Shown: positions 9,891 to 23,500 of the stretch, one piece after another | Layout: the number at the start of each line of letters is the position of its first letter | Position numbering within the stretch: the stretch's first letter is position 1 | DNA from: Chromobotia macracanthus | Lineage: Eukaryota > Chordata > Actinopteri > Cypriniformes > Botiidae | DNA length: 64,000 nucleotides | Assembly (NCBI GenBank): GCA_036877525.1 | Contig: JAZGTH010000014.1 | Span: 4,538,501 to 4,602,500, forward strand | Direction of reading: 5' to 3' | The notes under the pieces: model-generated | What the model saw: the letters and a program-made list of their open reading frames with translations, nothing else | Told to the model about the DNA's origin: nothing | The model's database searches: none | Made by a program: the position numbers and the translations under genes

Positions 9891-12800
9891 ATGGCAGCAG
9901 ACGTTAATAATAAGGGTGTACCCTGGGAAGTTAAAAATGGCAACCTGGCACCAGCGGATCGACTGCGACAAGACCGGTCGGACAGTCCGACACCTGGCCT
10001 GGTGGAGGGGACAGAGCCGGGTGAGTTTAATGGTGCTTAGATGCAAACTGAAGGCCATTTGTGTTTGTCTGGAATTGTAATAGTTATTTTCTTTTAAAAA
10101 TGTTATAAAAATTCAGATAAATTAGTTTATGAGACCTTTGTGGGTCATAGGCCTGTAAGCAGTGTTTTACAAACAAGCCACACCTTATTCTTAGTCACGC
10201 ATATCATTGTGTGAATATCTCTCTGTATTTCCTGTGTCAGTGATTCAATAACTGGCTTATGTTTGAATACACAGTCAAAAGCCTGTACTCGCCTGAATGA
10301 AGTTTTTCATAATTTAAAGCATAAAGCTTTTGTTTAAAAGGCTTAAACTCAAGTTTAAATTAAACTTATACTTTAAATTAGTTTTGTAGAGAAATATAAA
10401 TTACATATGTATTTCTGTTTTTTTAATGGATGATTTGAACCAGTTGGAAAAGCAGCCATACCTCAGTTTGTGTTATTTCATCATCCTGGTGACTTTTATT
10501 CTAAAATGGATAAAACAGTATGCTAATAAAACAAATCCGATGTGGCAAATGATTCTGTACAGACCTTCAGGTTTCATAGTAATGTGAGAGTTTCAGAAGA
10601 TCTCTCGAGGGTTTGCTCAAACATTTCTGGAGTGTGTGAGGGGAGTTTTCTGGAACCAGAAAGTTAAGTGTGGCTGTATGCCAGCTTTGTTTTGTAGAAA
10701 TCCTTGATCCTAAATTAATTGTAACACTGGGCAAGACAGTGTGTTAGGAAATGGATAGTTCCGGTCCAGGCTACAAGGCTTTCAGTAGAGTTTGGAGGTA
10801 ATATTCCCCTAATGCAGGATGGCCAGTGCAATATTCTTTAGATGACCAAATGTTTTTAGATGAACTGGGCTGATATACCGGTCTTATCACTAGAATTCAG
10901 GAATTCTAAAAGTCCAAGTGTTTAGGCCTGGATATGAATACAAAAATGGAATGTAGATTCAGGACCAGAAATCCAGTTAAACATACTGCTTTTATGATCT
11001 TTGTAAACCTGAAAACGTTTGAATTAAATAGGTGAGCCACAGCAATACATTATTATACATTATAACAGCATAGCCAAGCCCACCCATCAAAACATCATGG
11101 TGGACAAAGTTTGCACCAGCACTCATTAATCTCGCTCACCCTTGACAGGTGCTGGTCAGGAGGGAGCCATGTTTGTTCATGCCCAGTCTTTTGAGGACCT
11201 GACAGCTGAAAGTGAAGCCAACACTAACGACAGGTCAGCAGAGACGGGCGGGTCAGGGGGTTCGGCTGAAGAAGAGGTGAGAAAAGCTCAGGGAGGAGGT
11301 GAGGAGGAGGAGGCGCAGGAAGGAAGCGGAGTGGCAGAACAGGTGGAGGAGAAGGTGCGGAGCAGCAACAAGGCAAAAGAGGAGGATGTGACGAGTGAAA
11401 CCTGGCGGAGTCACAGAAAGCATTTGTTTGTGCTGAGCGAGGCAGGAAAACCCATCTACACGCGTTACGGCACAGAGGAGGCGCTCTCCAGCATCATGGG
11501 AGTCATGATGTTGCTCATGTCCTTTGTGGAGGATAAGAAGAACATCATCCGCTCCATTCATGCAGGTGAGATACAGTTATTTCTGAGGCTTTTAATAATG
11601 AAGATGTCACTTTTTTCTTAAATATTAAATTTCTTTGTAAAATGTTTAAATGTAAAATTTTTAAATTTTTAAACATTTAAATTTTTTAAATGTTTAAATG
11701 TCACTTGAAAGCTACAAATAACGTGATTTATTGTGATTTAATGTAATTTATCTTTAGGAAGCTATAACGTTAGCTATGTCTATTAACTGTATGCGATGTG
11801 AAAGAACAACTTGTTCAACAAACTGTTCTATTTAAATGTATATTTCAGATGAGTACAGGGTGGTGTTTCTTCGTAAAAGCCCTCTTATTTTGGTCGGAGT
11901 CTCCCGCACCAGCTGCTCCGACCGCGAGCTGACGCGAGAACTTCAGTACGTCTACTTCCAGATTGTTAGCCTGCTCACCCTCACGCAGCTCAACCATGTC
12001 TTCCAGCACAGGCAGAGCTATGACCTGCGTCGTCTGCTGGCCGGGTCTGAGCACCTCACCGACAACCTCCTGCGGCTCCTGGACCGAGATCCGGGCCTGC
12101 TGCTGAGCGCTGTGATGTGCCTGCCACTGGCCGGCTCGGCCCGAGACGTGGTCTCTTCCAGCTTGCAGGCTGCTAAAGCCAAAAACCTAGTGTTCTCCAT
12201 CCTGCTAGCAGGAAACAGGTTGGTGACGCTCGTGCGCAAGAAGGACCAGTTTCTGCACCACATGGACCTTCACTTGCTCTTCAACCTGGTCGGTTCCTCA
12301 TCCTCCTTCAGAGAGGGCGAGGGATGGACGCCCATATGTCTGCCCAAGTTCAACCCAGCTGGCTTTTTCCATGCCCATATTTCCTATCTGGAGCCAGCCT
12401 CCGATCTCTGTCTGATCCTGGTGTCCACAGATCGTGAGGACTTCTTTAACCTCTCAGACTGCAAGAAGAGGTTCCTCGAGCGTTTGCGCAAACGCAGTGC
12501 CTATCAGGTCCTGCAGGAGGCGCTGAACACGCCCAGTTATCCCGTCTCACAAGTCGGCATCCCTGAGCTACGACACTTTGTGTACAAATCTAAAAGCTCT
12601 GGACTCTACACGAGGTAACAGTCTCATCATGTTCTTGAAAATGCTTTGATCATGACCTTAGAAGACCCCATAAACAAATTAGTTCCCAGAAATACCAAAA
12701 TAAGCAGTGAGGATTAAAACAAACCTTTTGTGTTCCATGGTAAAATAAAAGAGATGCTACCACTTTAAGATGGTTATAATTTTTAGTTAACAAGTTAATG

Positions 12801-13563
12801 ATTCTGTAGCAAGTTAATGGTTGGAATTTAATTGGGAATTGATGCGTCAGAGAAGATGAAAAGCATAGGGAGATAAACTAAGAATAAACTGAGGAGATAA
12901 ACTTACTGCTCATCTTTTCAAAGACTCAGCAGTCTTTTGAACACCCATTGCCTCCTGCATCCTTTTATATCATTTCTTCTGTACTTCCCTGTAGCCCTGA
13001 CCTTCCAGCACCGTACCAGGAAAATAAGGAGCACGAGAGGCTGATGGGATTGTATCAGTGCCTGCATAGCTGCCTGCATCACCCCACACGGCCCCTGCGC
13101 TACATGTACCGCTGTGGAGATACTGAGAACCTCTATGCCTTGGTGAGCCTTCTGTAAAGTGCAAGAGGCTGAAATTAAAGGGATTGTTTGCCCCTAAATG
13201 TCAACATTGCAAACCTGCATGACTTCTCTTCTGTGGAACATCGTTTAGAAATTCTGTTATGAGTGTGCATGAAAAGGGCCTAAACCAGTAACTTATGCTT
13301 AAAGAAAATGAAACATGAGTAATTTTGGGTGTACTGTACCTTTAAGCATAAATATCCTGTTTGGAAGTGGTCACTGCTGCTTTCTGATTGGTTGTTTCAT
13401 CAAAACCCCATCTCTTCTGTAGGTAACAAGTGGCTTTGAGCTCTACCTCTGCTTCAGCCCTCTGGGAACAAAAGCACTCGCTGTATCTGCTGTCCATAAA
13501 CTGCTGAAGTGGATCAGAAAGGAGGAAGATCGTCTGTTCATACTCAGCCCCTTAACATACTGA
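9891..13563 (+). CDS. mon1a: MON1A, subunit of the Mon1-Ccz1 RAB7 exchange factor
   Basis: Five coding exons: 9891-10020, 11149-11565, 11849-12614, 12995-13142, 13423-13563, giving 490 aa. The start ATG is the first in-frame one after the predicted splice acceptor, and its protein (MAADVNNKG, then DSPTPGLVEGTEPGAGQEGA) aligns with the human N terminus. Residues about 60-125 are an acidic, poorly conserved linker. The longin core begins near residue 129 (WRSHRKHLFVLSEAGKPIY) and runs to the family-typical end RLFILSPLTY. Known role: with CCZ1 it loads RAB7 onto late endosomes and autophagosomes by stimulating GDP release; in mammals it is also linked to ferroportin trafficking. All donors and acceptors are standard. 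Exon 3 (766 bases) carries most of the longin core. Intron 4 contains a small TTAA-flanked transposon. I am confident of the gene; A versus B paralogue rests on the N-terminal match and on the neighbours. Confidence 0.96.
11669..11697. repeat. AT-rich perfect palindrome in mon1a intron 2
   Basis: Thirteen-base arms (ttaaacatttaaa at 11669-11681 and its exact complement at 11685-11697) are separated by three T residues. It sits inside a wider AT-rich patch of related words (11638-11700), so it is more likely simple sequence than a functional hairpin. Confidence 0.6.
13175..13345. mobile_element. TTAA-flanked MITE (GGGATAGTTCACCC family) in mon1a intron 4
   Basis: A 171-base element bounded by TTAA on both sides. 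The left end reads agggattgtttgccccta and the right end ttgggtgtactgtacct, imperfect inverted ends of the abundant fish repeat whose better copy is at 14085-14340. No coding capacity. TTAA target duplication suggests piggyBac-like mobilisation. Confidence 0.75.
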
Positions 13564-16131
13564 TCCGGTTTGGGTATGGAGTGGAAAAACTGAACAAAAA
13601 CACTAGAAGTCTCTGACCCCAGACTGTCAGAGAGGCCATTTCTACGGCTCTACTTGAACACATTAATGAATGAACTGAATCAGTGAACTTAAATCAATAT
13701 ACTAAAGAATGCTGGCAGATTTCCCATGATCACTTGCTGTTTTCAGGGCTAAACATGCTGGTGACAGTCAGGGTAAACAGGAAGCTTTGCCTTACGGGTT
13801 GAAACTGAGTTACAGCTGAGGAGATGTGACAGTATAAGATATAACATCGGCAGATGGTTGCTTTTAAATGTGGCCCTGTATTTAGAAAGCTAGACATTAA
13901 AGATATTAGAATTAGCACTAACAATCAAATGAATCGTCAGAGTTTCATAATGCTGCTGAAAGAACTTTCAGTTTACTTGGCTTCTGTTTTTTAATTTATA
14001 CACTAAGCCTGTCACTGTTTAACCAAATGTAGTAGCTTATCTAACTTTCAGGTAGCTTAAAGTTAACAAGCATTACTGATTAAATTAAAGGGATAGTTCA
14101 CCCAAAAATAACACTTCTGTCATCATTTACTCGCCTTTATGTAGTTTTAACCCTGCGTGAGTTTTAAAGAACATTTTTCTTTTTCATACAATGAAAGTGA
14201 AAGGGGGCCGAGACTGTCAGGTACTAATATTCTGCCTAACGTCTCTGTTTGTGTTTCAGAGAAGAAAACAACATAACGTGTTTAGAATAACATGATAGAG
14301 TAAATGACAGAAGGTTTGTTTTTGGGCAAACTGTCGCTTCGCTGGATTATTTGAGTTGGGCGATTGCAGTTTATCACAGCATAACCTAGAGATTTTTGTT
14401 TCTAGTTAGGTGACATTCCAAATGCAACATGTTGAGTGGACTAAAAGTGTTTCTCTGGTACCCAAACTGACTTTTATTTCTGTAGAGCAAGCATGCAATG
14501 CTACGCATCATTTTACTTAAGAGATTCCACTGACAAATGTTGCAGTAACATAAAGCATGAAGCAAATACAGTGTTGCTAAGAATGTGCTCCCATCATGTC
14601 TGAAGTTTCAGTGACTGACTGTGCTTTGCTATTGAGAGCTTTTCTCAAACCTTTCTTCAGTCACTCATCTCAGAGATACTTCCACAATATTTTAACTTTA
14701 TATATAATAAAGCATATATTATGATTTTATTTTATGTTGAGTAGATACACATGATTGTTAATTGGTTACTAATGATATTAAGGTGAAATGTGAAACAGAG
14801 CTGCTAAAATAACGATCATTTCCAAACATTCCCTCCATCTCTTTCATTGGCTGGATAAAAAGATGGTCCCACCCTAAACTCACACCATTGATAAAGCCAT
14901 GGTTGTTCCTGGGATAGTGAGGTTGCTCAAACTAACAGGTTCTGTTGTAAATATTTTGTTGCATTCTGTTTGAAAACATTATTGGGCAGAAATCACACAC
15001 TTTTAATCTTCGATTTGAATAACTGGAGTAAGTGAAATTTGTAAGGAGGATTTCTGATGTATTTCGTTATCTGTTTATGTATCTATTGATTGGAATGAGA
15101 TAAGGAAAATATGTCAGAGGAAATTTAGTCACATCTGATGTTCCAGAATATAGGCAGTGGTGGTGACACTTATAATAGTATTTACCTTCTGCTTATCTGT
15201 CCAAAACTAACTTCAAATTCATTGATCTGTCAAACGAATTCTTCAAAACAAATTTGATTCAATGCAAGCAATGAATAATTAAAGCAATTTTAAATGCATT
15301 AACAGAAGACATACAGGGTGTGTGACATTTCTTCATTGATGTTATACCTGTACCAAGGATTCACTGACAGGGTGTCCAAACATTACCTGTGCTTTGACAT
15401 GTGGTTTCATTAACACTTATGAAAGTATGACGAGTGTGATTGTGAAACTTCTGCAGGTTTTGTTATTGAAGGAGTTGTTCTGTGTTGAATCTGTGATTTA
15501 TATTGTTGTTTTCATTATTGTTGTTCATTGCAGATGTAGTAAAGAAGTCCATCAGCAGGACTACCTCATGTTAATTCAAGCATCCATCTTGGAATAAGCA
15601 GATCGACCAATAACATCCAATGCTGCGATTCAAATCTTTGCAACATTGACAAATGCGTCAAGTATTACAAACACCATGATCTTTGCATTGTCATTTTTTG
15701 AAGGGTAAGTCTATATCAACAAGGGATATCGTGATATTACATATTGTGAAGGGTCTGGCAGCAGATCTTCATGCTAAATGTATTGCCAGAAAATGAAAAC
15801 TGGAAATATGAAAACTGTCAGTACCCCAGACTCTAACCTTATCCCTGACCGAAAGAGAGAGGGTGCAGGCCTGCAGCCAGATTGCTCTGTTGCCTTTATT
15901 TTAATTCATGTCACATATTTTTCTAAACTAAAGCCATTACCAATAAACAATATGAAAGTGAATTTTCACATTTTGTAGCCATTTTGTCCACTAAAAATGT
16001 TTGGCAGATGCATATTTTTATTGCTTGTATTGCTTATATTTTTAAGGTTCAACAGACTAAAAGGGTAAAATACAACACCAAACAGAAGGGCAAAAATGGC
16101 AACTGACGAAAACCAAAAACTTAGTTATGAT
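13564..16131 (+). other. mon1a 3' UTR and downstream intergenic
   Basis: The 3' UTR starts after the TGA at 13561-13563. Candidate polyadenylation signals are an ATTAAA near 13895 and AATAAA words near 14706 and 15940; which is used cannot be told. One transposon copy (14085-14340) lies inside. Other open frames here are short and match nothing I recognise. Confidence 0.5.
14085..14340. mobile_element. MITE of the GGGATAGTTCACCC family
   Basis: Starts at TTAA with agggatagttcacccaaaaa and a following ctgtcatcatttactc; the right end (gagtaaatgacagaagg, then tttgggcaaactgtc) is its complement over roughly 40 bases. No open frame for a transposase. It is one of the commonest short repeats in cyprinid genomes; here it may fall within the mon1a 3' UTR. 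Confidence 0.8.
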
Positions 16132-16312
16132 CCCAGCTGGCAATTGTAGGTTGCAAGAACGTTTCCGTAACATTTCCATTAGTAACGTTGTACGAATGTT
16201 GTAGGAATGTTGTTTTAAGACCTAGTCTTAACATTATTGCATGAGTATAAGAATGTTATTCAAAACATCATTAAATTCTGTTTAAACCTTCCCACAACGT
16301 ATAAATAATGTT

Positions 16313-16350
<38 letters not shown>

Positions 16351-16436
16351 ATTTAGTTAGTTAGTTAGTTAGTTAGTTGGCTACAAAAGGTGAAAATTAA
16401 CTTTTATATTGTTTATTGGTATTGACTTCAGTTTAG

Positions 16437-16468
<32 letters not shown>

Positions 16469-16604
16469 TATATATACACATACACGACATATAACTTAAA
16501 GAAACGCTCTACCATCGTTACGGCAAGAACGTTTTGCGATAAACGTCAATACAACTTTCGGAGAACGTTCGCCAACGTTGCGAGATCGTTTGCTGTTAGC
16601 TGGG
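16132..16604. mobile_element. CCCAGCTA-ended palindromic MITE with internal microsatellites
   Basis: Begins cccagctggcaattgtaggt and ends gctgttagctggga, an imperfect terminal inverted repeat. The interior is rich in aacgtt/aacgttc words, as in the copies at 20.3, 27.8 and 33.4 kb. It has been expanded by an AT run (16317-16346), a TTAG run (16354-16379), an A run (16437-16453) and a second TA run. It ends about 170 bases upstream of the mst1r GC box. Confidence 0.7.
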
Positions 16605-16739
16605 ACGTTTCCTCCCCCCGTACGCTTCTTGTCATGTTTCAGTAACACGTTTAATGTAAGGTCTCGATCATCAGCCCTCCAAACATTAGTTATTAGTTAT
16701 AAATCACACGACGACGCAACATTTATTCAATGTTGTTTG

Positions 16740-16999
16740 AAGGTTGTGTAATATCGATCTGCTCGCAGCGGGTAAGGGCGGGGCTCCGCTCACTCCGCTT
16801 CTGTCTCGCATGTTAACAGCACGCTCGCATGGCTTACGTTTTTATAACTTTATCTCTTTATCTCTTTTATTTCTTTATTTCAGTGAAATAGAGAAACCAC
16901 ATTGTGAAACTTTGTCGTTTTATTCATTTTTGGCGGATGTGCGTGTAAGTTTCATTAGTTGGAGATGCGGTGATTGATCAATAATTCACATTTGTCCAG
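16740..16999 (+). promoter_or_regulatory. mst1r: Candidate mst1r promoter and non-coding first exon
   Basis: A GC box (gggcggggc, 16776-16784) sits in a locally CpG-containing patch. A consensus donor CAG|GTGGGT at 16999/17000 could end a 5' UTR exon, joining to the acceptor at 18226 eight bases before the mst1r ATG. The donor-acceptor pairing is inferred; other donors such as GAG|GTAACC near 18190 are possible. Confidence 0.45.
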
Positions 17000-18226
17000 G
17001 TGGGTGACTTTTATTGCCTTTTTTTTAATATTTTGGTACACTGAATATATTTAATATTATTCATGTATTTAAAACGTATTTTATTTGTGACATGTTTGGC
17101 TTCCTCACGTTAAGTATTTATTAAACTGTTGACTTTATCGTCCTATTGGTACATTATAAGCTATAAGTTATTATTATTAAGCATGGACAATGTTATTATA
17201 TTGGCTCTGAATTATACAAGAATGAAGAAATAGCGGTCCACATGTATGAATGTAATGCATCAAAGCATTTGATTTCATCATATACATATATATACAATAT
17301 ACATATTGTCTGTTGAAATATTAGTCTTAATTCACATACTGTTTAGTTATACTGAAACTGATGATAAAGCATCATCAGTATTAAAAGTGTTTTCTGTTTA
17401 AAGTTTGGGGGAAAACATGTCCCAGTATTATAATTTGATATTGTTAGTTTCTTTTGGCAATTGCAAAAGTCACCTTAAATGATTGTATATCTTGCTATAA
17501 ACAAGTAAGAAGGAAACTCACTATGTTTTCATTTATTAACCTGGTCAGTTTTTAATATGTATGCTCATGTTCTCACTAGTTATAAACACGTCTTTTATGT
17601 TTAAATATAAACCCCTGTGTATTATTGATCTTGCGTTTTTATTGCGATTTAAATGATTGTCTTTGTTTTAAGCAAAATGTATTTGCCATTGCTTCACTAA
17701 AGATATCAATTCTGTACATTGAGTCCCTATAATGAATTAAGTTCAGAGCTGAAATGCTGTGACACGCGTCTGAGCAGTAATTGTTGGTTAAAAAACACCT
17801 GAGAGCACAACAGTCCAGTGGTGGCTTTTGCTTGAGAGAAGCACGTCAAGGCTGTGACAAGAATACCAATGTCTAGAACATGGTGATCAACCCTGTTAAT
17901 AAATGACTTAGAATATTACATAGAACATTGTGTTTTTTAAGTCAACCACATGTGAACCGGGCGTTCTTGCTCTTTTATCTTCCAGAAATGAAAATAAAGG
18001 CCTGTTCATGGGCCGTAGTGCCTTTGGGCGTAATAAGAAATGTAAAACCCGAAGATCTTCTAGGAGAAGACAGCAGCGCCATTTATGCGTAATTAAATAT
18101 TGATGTTTTAATGAAAACTTCTTCTGTGATTGCTCCCAGGTGCCCCCATCTGCTCCTAAGGATGTCTTCATTGAGAGACATTCACTGGAGGTAACCACAG
18201 CACACTCCTGATTTTTTTCCCCCTAG
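17000..18226 (+). other. mst1r: Probable mst1r 5' UTR intron
   Basis: AT-rich stretch without recognisable genes. It ends in a strong acceptor (attttttttccccctag at 18226), which shows the ATG-bearing exon is preceded by a non-coding exon. No repeats of the families named elsewhere were noticed in it. Confidence 0.5.
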
Positions 18227-18233
18227 AGTGGAC

Positions 18234-20526
18234 ATGGTCCACTGGGCCGCTCATCTGGTGGCATGTGTCTGGATACAGGCTTTAATGTCTTCTGCGTTGG
18301 ACACCTGTCCCCCGACAGCTCCCACGGCTGTGGACTTTTCCGTACCGTACCCCATGCCCTACTTTCAGACCCGGAACCCCATACAGAACATAGTGACCAA
18401 TTCCCTCTTCCAGGAGGTCTATGTGGCCTCTGAAAACATCATCGAGGCAGTGAATGGCACTCTGGGTAAGCTGTGGACACTCCATACGGGGCCTGTGGGC
18501 AGCCCAGAGTGCAAAATATGCGATTTGTGTGATATTGAAAGAGATCCCCTACACGAGAACACAGATAATGAGGTGTTGTTACTAGACACGTTTCTTATGT
18601 ACTTATACTCATGTGGAAGTTCTCAGTACGGTGTTTGCTATTTCCACCAGCTCCACGAAAATGGAAAACCTCCCGGGCCCTCCAAGTGTTTGTTCAGGAA
18701 AAAGTTTAACTCCCCAGATTTTTGCCCGGATTGTATTGCTAGTCCCCTGGGCACAAAGGTCTCCATGGTGGAAGAAGGCCAAACGGTGTATTTCTTTGTC
18801 GCGGCGACCGTAAACGACAGCGTGACGCAAAGATACGGTCGCATGTCTATTTCAGTGCGTCGCCCAGTTGCGACCGAGGACGGTTTCTATACTGATGTCA
18901 GAGGGTTGACGGTGTTGCCCGGTCTACGGCAAACGTACAGCATTGAGTATGTCTACAGCTTTTACACGCAGGACTTCGTCTACTTTCTCTCTGTCCAACG
19001 AGAGAAAACCGACTTGGATTCGTCGCCTTTTCAAACGAGGCTAGGCCGTCTGCCGCGCCACGAATGGGAGATGCGACGTTACAGAGAGATCGTTTTAGAG
19101 TGTCGCTTTGAACCCAAACGGCGAAGGAGAAGCAACGGCAGTGAGCCTTTTAAAGACGTGGTTTATAACGTGGTCCAAGCGGCCCACTTTGGCAAAGCCG
19201 GGCGAGAGTTGGCCGATGAATTGGGTGCTGAGGAAGATGATGATATTCTGTATGGTGTGTTTGCTGTGACCGATGACTCTGGAGTTCCTGAACACGACTC
19301 TGCACTTTGCGCGTTTCCCATGGATACGGTGAACACAGCGATAGATGACGGAGTAGAAGACTGCTGCAAGTCCGGACCAGAGCAGCTTTCCAGGGGCTTG
19401 TGCCACTTTCAGCCGTGTGAAAGCTGTCCGCATGAGGTTAGTGCAGTTATAGTTCATTCAAATCTGTTTCATCTGTTTGTTTGTTTGTTTGTTTGTTTGT
19501 TTGTTTTGAGACAGTGTTGCACATACTGTTTTTGTTTCTGCCACTCACTGTTTTTGGTATGTTCAGACAAGTGGTCAACAATGCTCTGTAATCATTTTCC
19601 ACAAACAGTTCCACAATTTTTTTGCAATTTTCTTTAGTAGGACAATTTTAATGTTTTAGACATTTTTCAAAAGTTTTAATAAAGAAACAAAATACGCTGG
19701 AGCAAACTGCTCACTCACTGAATTATGAGTCAGAATTATTTTCTTTGTTTAGCAGTTGTTGCCAGTGAAGGTCAGTCTTGGGTTTTCAACTGCTTTCTAA
19801 CTCATTTCATCATATTGAGTTTATTATAAAGTTCAAAACACATTTGTAGTACATGCTTCTCTCTTTGTGCGTCGCAGGGTCTGTGGCATTTACTGCATTT
19901 GCTATAATCTTTAGTTTATAACTGGAGCAAATATGGGTGTGTGTGTGAGTAGCAGAGCTCCAGCAGTCTTATTGTATCAAAAATCTATAACAGAAACCCA
20001 ATGCTTTTCTGAGAATAGAGTCACAGCCTGAAATTGAGTGCAATTGAGGTTTGTGGACTCACAGATAGATTTATAAATATAGGGGGAAAAGTAAATGGCA
20101 AAACAATGCATTTGTAATGCAAAATGACCTAAGAACGTTTTCTGGTAAGCAGACAGTTCTCTTTAGTTCTTTCACTGATGGAAACTTTATAACTAAGTGC
20201 TTCAGAATAAAGCAAGGTCTAAGTGTTTTCTAAAGTGCCATGAACTGTTAAGTGTCTGTCTTTTAATATTTGCTCTACATGGTATAAATGGAAATACGTT
20301 TGCTGACAGAAAAATAACTCTTTCAAAACTCATATTTCATTATCCCAGCAAACATGGAATGTTCTCAGAATGTAGGTTAACTCAAAAGCTTCTCTTAAAG
20401 TTATCAAAAATGTTCTTGCAGTAACATTAACAGAAATGTTTTAACATTATCATATATCAGAAACATTATTAACTTGTTTGTGGAACATTTTAAAGATACA
20501 GAACATTAAAATGTTAATTAATATAT

Positions 20527-20568
<42 letters not shown>

Positions 20569-23500
20569 ATGAATTAAAATGTGTAAATAATACTCTTATA
20601 ACACAGCAGTAATGTAATACAATGTCTAACAAACTGGACATTTTGAACTTTCCTACAACCCCACTGGAGATGTTTTCTGGCTAACATCATCATTATAAGA
20701 TCCACATAAGAGCTGCTGACTTTAACATAGTCCAGAAATCTCTGTAATGTGGGTGTGATTGCTTGGTGATATAAAAGTGCCGTGTACAGAAGAAGGGTGT
20801 GTGTAAGTGTGAGTTTGTGTAGTTTAGAGAAAAGGATTTTCCAGTGAGGTCAGTGTTTATAGGAAATGACTGGAAAAGGAGAAAATTAGGATTCCAAAGA
20901 TTCCAAAGAGAAAGACGCACATACCACATTATTTATCTTGGATATGTTTGTTAAAAAGGATGATTTCGCACTTTTCTACAGGAAATGAGTTGAAGCAATG
21001 TGTAGAATAAGTTGGAAATAGAAGTCTCATACAGATTGTGGTAAATCACTCAACATGGCAAACAGTTTTTCCTCACATGAAAAGAAAAAATTACCAAATG
21101 ACCTTTGTCAGGTTGGGATGTCAGTTCTGAAAAACTTTAGCCAGAATGTTTTATGATTTACAGTATTTCAGTTTGTTGTTTGGAAAATCAGACTATTCAG
21201 AAAGTGTTTCAAATATGTTTGAGTTTAGATCACAGCAGAAGACAGATGAACACTATAGCAGTACTGAGGTGCTTCAGTATTTGAGGTCAACATGTTATGT
21301 TTGGTGAGAATCTGTATTGTCAACCTACACTGCAGGAATACCCAAACACACAGAACATTGTCATACAATTACCATACAATTATTGTCTGAGTTCATTGTA
21401 AGAGCAAGTGGCACCTTTGTGTTTGGGTAAATGTGTCATTTTAGAAAATAAATGTAAGGTGTGCTTTAAAAAAAGTTCAACCAGTTAGAGGTGAGCTGTG
21501 TAATTTCTGTGCGACCAAACATAATCGCAGTCTGGGGTTAGTTTGCGGCAGGACTTTCTGTTTGTTCAACCAGGGAAAACCGAAGGAAATTTTGTAACTT
21601 GTTTGGGAGCAATTTTTAACCCTAACTAATTCTGATCAAATTCTTGGACTTCTGCCGCAAACTGTTGTAAATACAAGCTCTGATTAATTTTTTTGTGTAT
21701 TTGTGATCAGAGCATGGAGCACAATATGACCTGCAGAGACCAGCCCACCCTGGTATCTCAGCCGTACTACAGAGTGGACCTCTTTAACAGACAGATGAGA
21801 GGCGTTCTGCTCACCTCACTGCTGGTCACCAGCATCGAGAACAAGACGGTGGCTCATATAGGCACATCAGATGGGCGATTACTGCAGGTACCATTAAAAC
21901 ATTTACTCACCTTGCCAGTTGTATTGATTTTATTGATGGCAAATATTTATGGATTGTGGATTTGGTCTTCTGTTCTTTACACATTACAGCTTGTCTTGAG
22001 AAGGTCCAGCCCCGTCATCTTTGCCAATTATTCCCTCGTGGAGAACCAGAAGGTGTCGTCCATCGCAGCGGTTCTCGCACCAGAACATCTGCTGTTTGTG
22101 GCTGGAGATAAGGTGACACTTCAAACAAAAGAAACTGAAGGATACATTTCAGTTTGCTCTGTGTACGGATATAATATATGTATAGATGTTATACATAATG
22201 AACCAGAAGCAATTCCAACTATGATCCAACTATAAAAATATTTTTTTTTGCCAAAATTGTATTAAAATGCAAAATCAACACATTCATGTCTGACATAACT
22301 GGATACCACTTGTGGAATTTAACATACTTCAGAGTAAGTCAGAGTACTAGTTTTATATTATGTACTGTTTAACGTATTTAAAAAAATAGTATGGTGAATA
22401 CTATACATAGTGTGCAGTATGCTAGGATAATCTGGACAAAGCACAATGTTTCTAAAAGATTTTCAGCCTTTTTCTGAGCTCATAGCAGTATGTATACTGA
22501 ACAGATGATTCAGGTCCCTCAGAGGGGTCCGGGCTGTCGTCACTTCCTCACCTGTGCCATGTGTCTGACCGCACCTAAGTTCATGGGCTGTGGCTGGTGT
22601 GCCGGTCAGTGTACCTGGATGTCAGAGTGCAGGGCATGCTGGGTAAATGAGTCATGTCCACCCGGCATCACAGAGGTGAGATAAGAACACCATTATACAC
22701 AGACGGCTTTAATGTTTGAGATTATAAAACAAAGGAGCTGTTGTGTCATATTGCTTAATTGTAAACAGCACAGTATGTCTTACAGTAGTTCAGATCTTGA
22801 TTATTTTGTTTGTATAGTGATAACTGTCTTGCACCTTACACCAACAATCTGCAATAACACCTAAGATGGAAATCTTAGGTAACATTTTAAGCTTTCATAT
22901 CTTTGAAATCCCTCTGGAATTTTAAAGCATGTAGCAAAAAGAAAATCTAAACATATTTACATATTTTTATATCTTCTGAGAAAGGCGCAGGGCCATTTAC
23001 GTTCGATATGAATGTAATGATAGGACATCCTACTTCCCTGTTTGCTGTCTATGCGTTTGTGTTTTCTGAAATTGCCTACCCTACCTTTAATGTTCTTTGT
23101 AGTTTTTCCCCAAGACTGCGCCACCTGATGGTCAGAGTGAGATGACTTTGTGTGGCTGGGAGTTTCAGTCACCCCTGAGACCCGTCATTACCACCAGAAC
23201 TCATGAAGTAAAGCTGGGCGAGACCGCCTGTGTGGTCCAGCCTAACAAGAGCAACAGCACACAGTCAGTATTGTGTTTAATGCTTTTTTAGTTAAAGTAA
23301 ATCCATTAAAGGGGCTTTTAAAACATAATCTGGAATAGTAGGAAAAGATGTTGTTTTATGTTGAAAGTTAAAATGAATTTATATTCATTTTATGTAATGA
23401 ATGAATTTATATTCATTTTGAGAGAGACCTATCAGATTATTTTAAAATATTCCATGTTGTTGCAATTGATATGAGCTACAAAGCTGCATAATATGCAAAC

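Noticed and set aside
11253..11561. Antisense open frame over mon1a exon 2
   Set aside because: Shadow of the GC-rich coding exon on the other strand.
18228..18233. Non-ATG (GTG) start two codons before the mst1r ATG
   Set aside because: The ATG at 18234 directly follows and begins a good signal peptide; no reason to prefer GTG.
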